A stretch of DNA of 64,000 nucleotides from Arthrobacter luteolus NBRC 107841 (lineage in GTDB: Bacteria; Actinomycetota; Actinomycetes; Actinomycetales; Micrococcaceae), in assembly GCF_001552075.1 (NCBI RefSeq), contig NZ_BCQM01000001.1:1-64000 (forward strand), read 5' to 3'. Positions 63,654-64,000 of this stretch are shown one piece after another; position 1 is the first letter of the stretch; each line of letters starts with the position of its first letter. The notes beneath the pieces are model-generated. The model was not told where the DNA came from and ran no database searches. It saw nothing but the letters and a program-made list of their open reading frames with translations. The position numbers and the translations under genes were made by a program.

Positions 63654-64000
63654 TCAGGACTCGTCGGCCGTGCGCTGGGCCTTCCTCCGGCGGTAGGAAC
63701 GGATTTTCACGGTGATGTACCAAATGGCGGCCACCAGGACGGCAACGATCACGATCTTCTGGAAGACCCCGGCGTACTCTTCGACGATGTGCCAGCTCTC
63801 GCCGAGGAAGTAACCGGCGAACACGAAGATGCTGTTCCAGATCAGGCTGCCGGCCGTGGTCAGGGCCATGAACTTGAGCACGGGCATTCTCTCGATGCCG
63901 GCCGGAATGGAGATGAGGGACCGGAAGATCGGGATCATCCGGCCGAAGAACACGGCCTTGTACCCATGCCGGTCGAACCAGGCCTCAACCTTGTCCACGT
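63654..64000 (-). CDS. DedA-family membrane protein, C-terminal part
   Basis: At least 114 residues are seen; the gene continues past the right end of the window and the GTG near 63998 is probably internal. The VTT/DedA core FFGRMIPIFRSLISIPAG is present, with conserved G-R and P residues. Two or three membrane helices and a basic C-tail KIRSYRRRKAQR follow. DedA proteins are lipid scramblases or related membrane proteins. The coding run ends one base before the BRCT exonuclease gene. Confidence 0.85.
   Translation of the reverse strand, partial: VDKVEAWFDRHGYKAVFFGRMIPIFRSLISIPAGIERMPVLKFMALTTAGSLIWNSIFVFAGYFLGESWHIVEEYAGVFQKIVIVAVLVAAIWYITVKIRSYRRRKAQRTADES

Overview
The window looks like chromosome of a high-GC actinobacterium, most likely Arthrobacter or a close relative (Micrococcaceae). 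This is inferred from GC-rich codon use, frequent GTG/TTG starts, the long SerA with an extra regulatory domain, a branched-chain-leader attenuator before ilvB, and an NrtR-type regulator. No 16S rRNA gene or species marker is present. There is no phage, IS element, integrase or CRISPR array. It reads as a core region with accessory transporters.

Region 1 (1-23 kb) is mostly amino-acid metabolism. leuB-ilvE-(metallo-beta-lactamase fold hydrolase) run on the minus strand. A DesK/NarL-type two-component pair, an MmcQ/YjbR protein and a MacB-like ABC transporter run on the plus strand. metG and a second FtsX-type ABC pair follow. Then come serA, ilvC, ilvN and ilvB, with a 13-codon leader peptide and attenuator before ilvB, and ilvD. 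Together ilvB/N/C/D/E and leuB cover most of valine, leucine and isoleucine synthesis.

Region 2 (22.9-34 kb) holds tRNA-Leu(UAG), a divergent bcp/MarR pair and two identical tRNA-Lys(CUU) genes. It also holds a dipeptide-type ABC uptake locus: two paralogous substrate-binding lipoproteins, two permeases and one fused double ATPase. mqo follows.

Region 3 (35-45 kb) has an RND exporter without a visible adaptor, an LLM flavoprotein-MarR-SDR operon, an MFS exporter, an M20 peptidase, an NrtR-like regulator with a broken Nudix box, and an Lrp/AsnC regulator.

Region 4 (45-50 kb) is the most unusual. It has a tightly overlapping operon of 2-oxoacid dehydrogenase E1 alpha, E1 beta, a free-standing lipoyl domain and an alpha/beta hydrolase, with no classical E2 acyltransferase. 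This looks like a split version of the AcoC-type E2 (lipoyl plus hydrolase) known from acetoin dehydrogenases. It is preceded by a palindrome and a possible leaderless promoter, and lies near the AsnC gene and a 43-residue lysine-rich mini-gene with a TTG start.

Region 5 (49-64 kb) contains a soluble Ser/Thr kinase, a small acidic protein, a NitT/TauT-type ABC importer, an MFS transporter, SbcCD nuclease, an aquaporin whose first NPA motif is replaced, an ADP-ribosylglycohydrolase, a DEDDh exonuclease with BRCT domain, and a DedA protein cut by the window end. Many genes end in long, near-perfect hairpins, several without an obvious U-tract.
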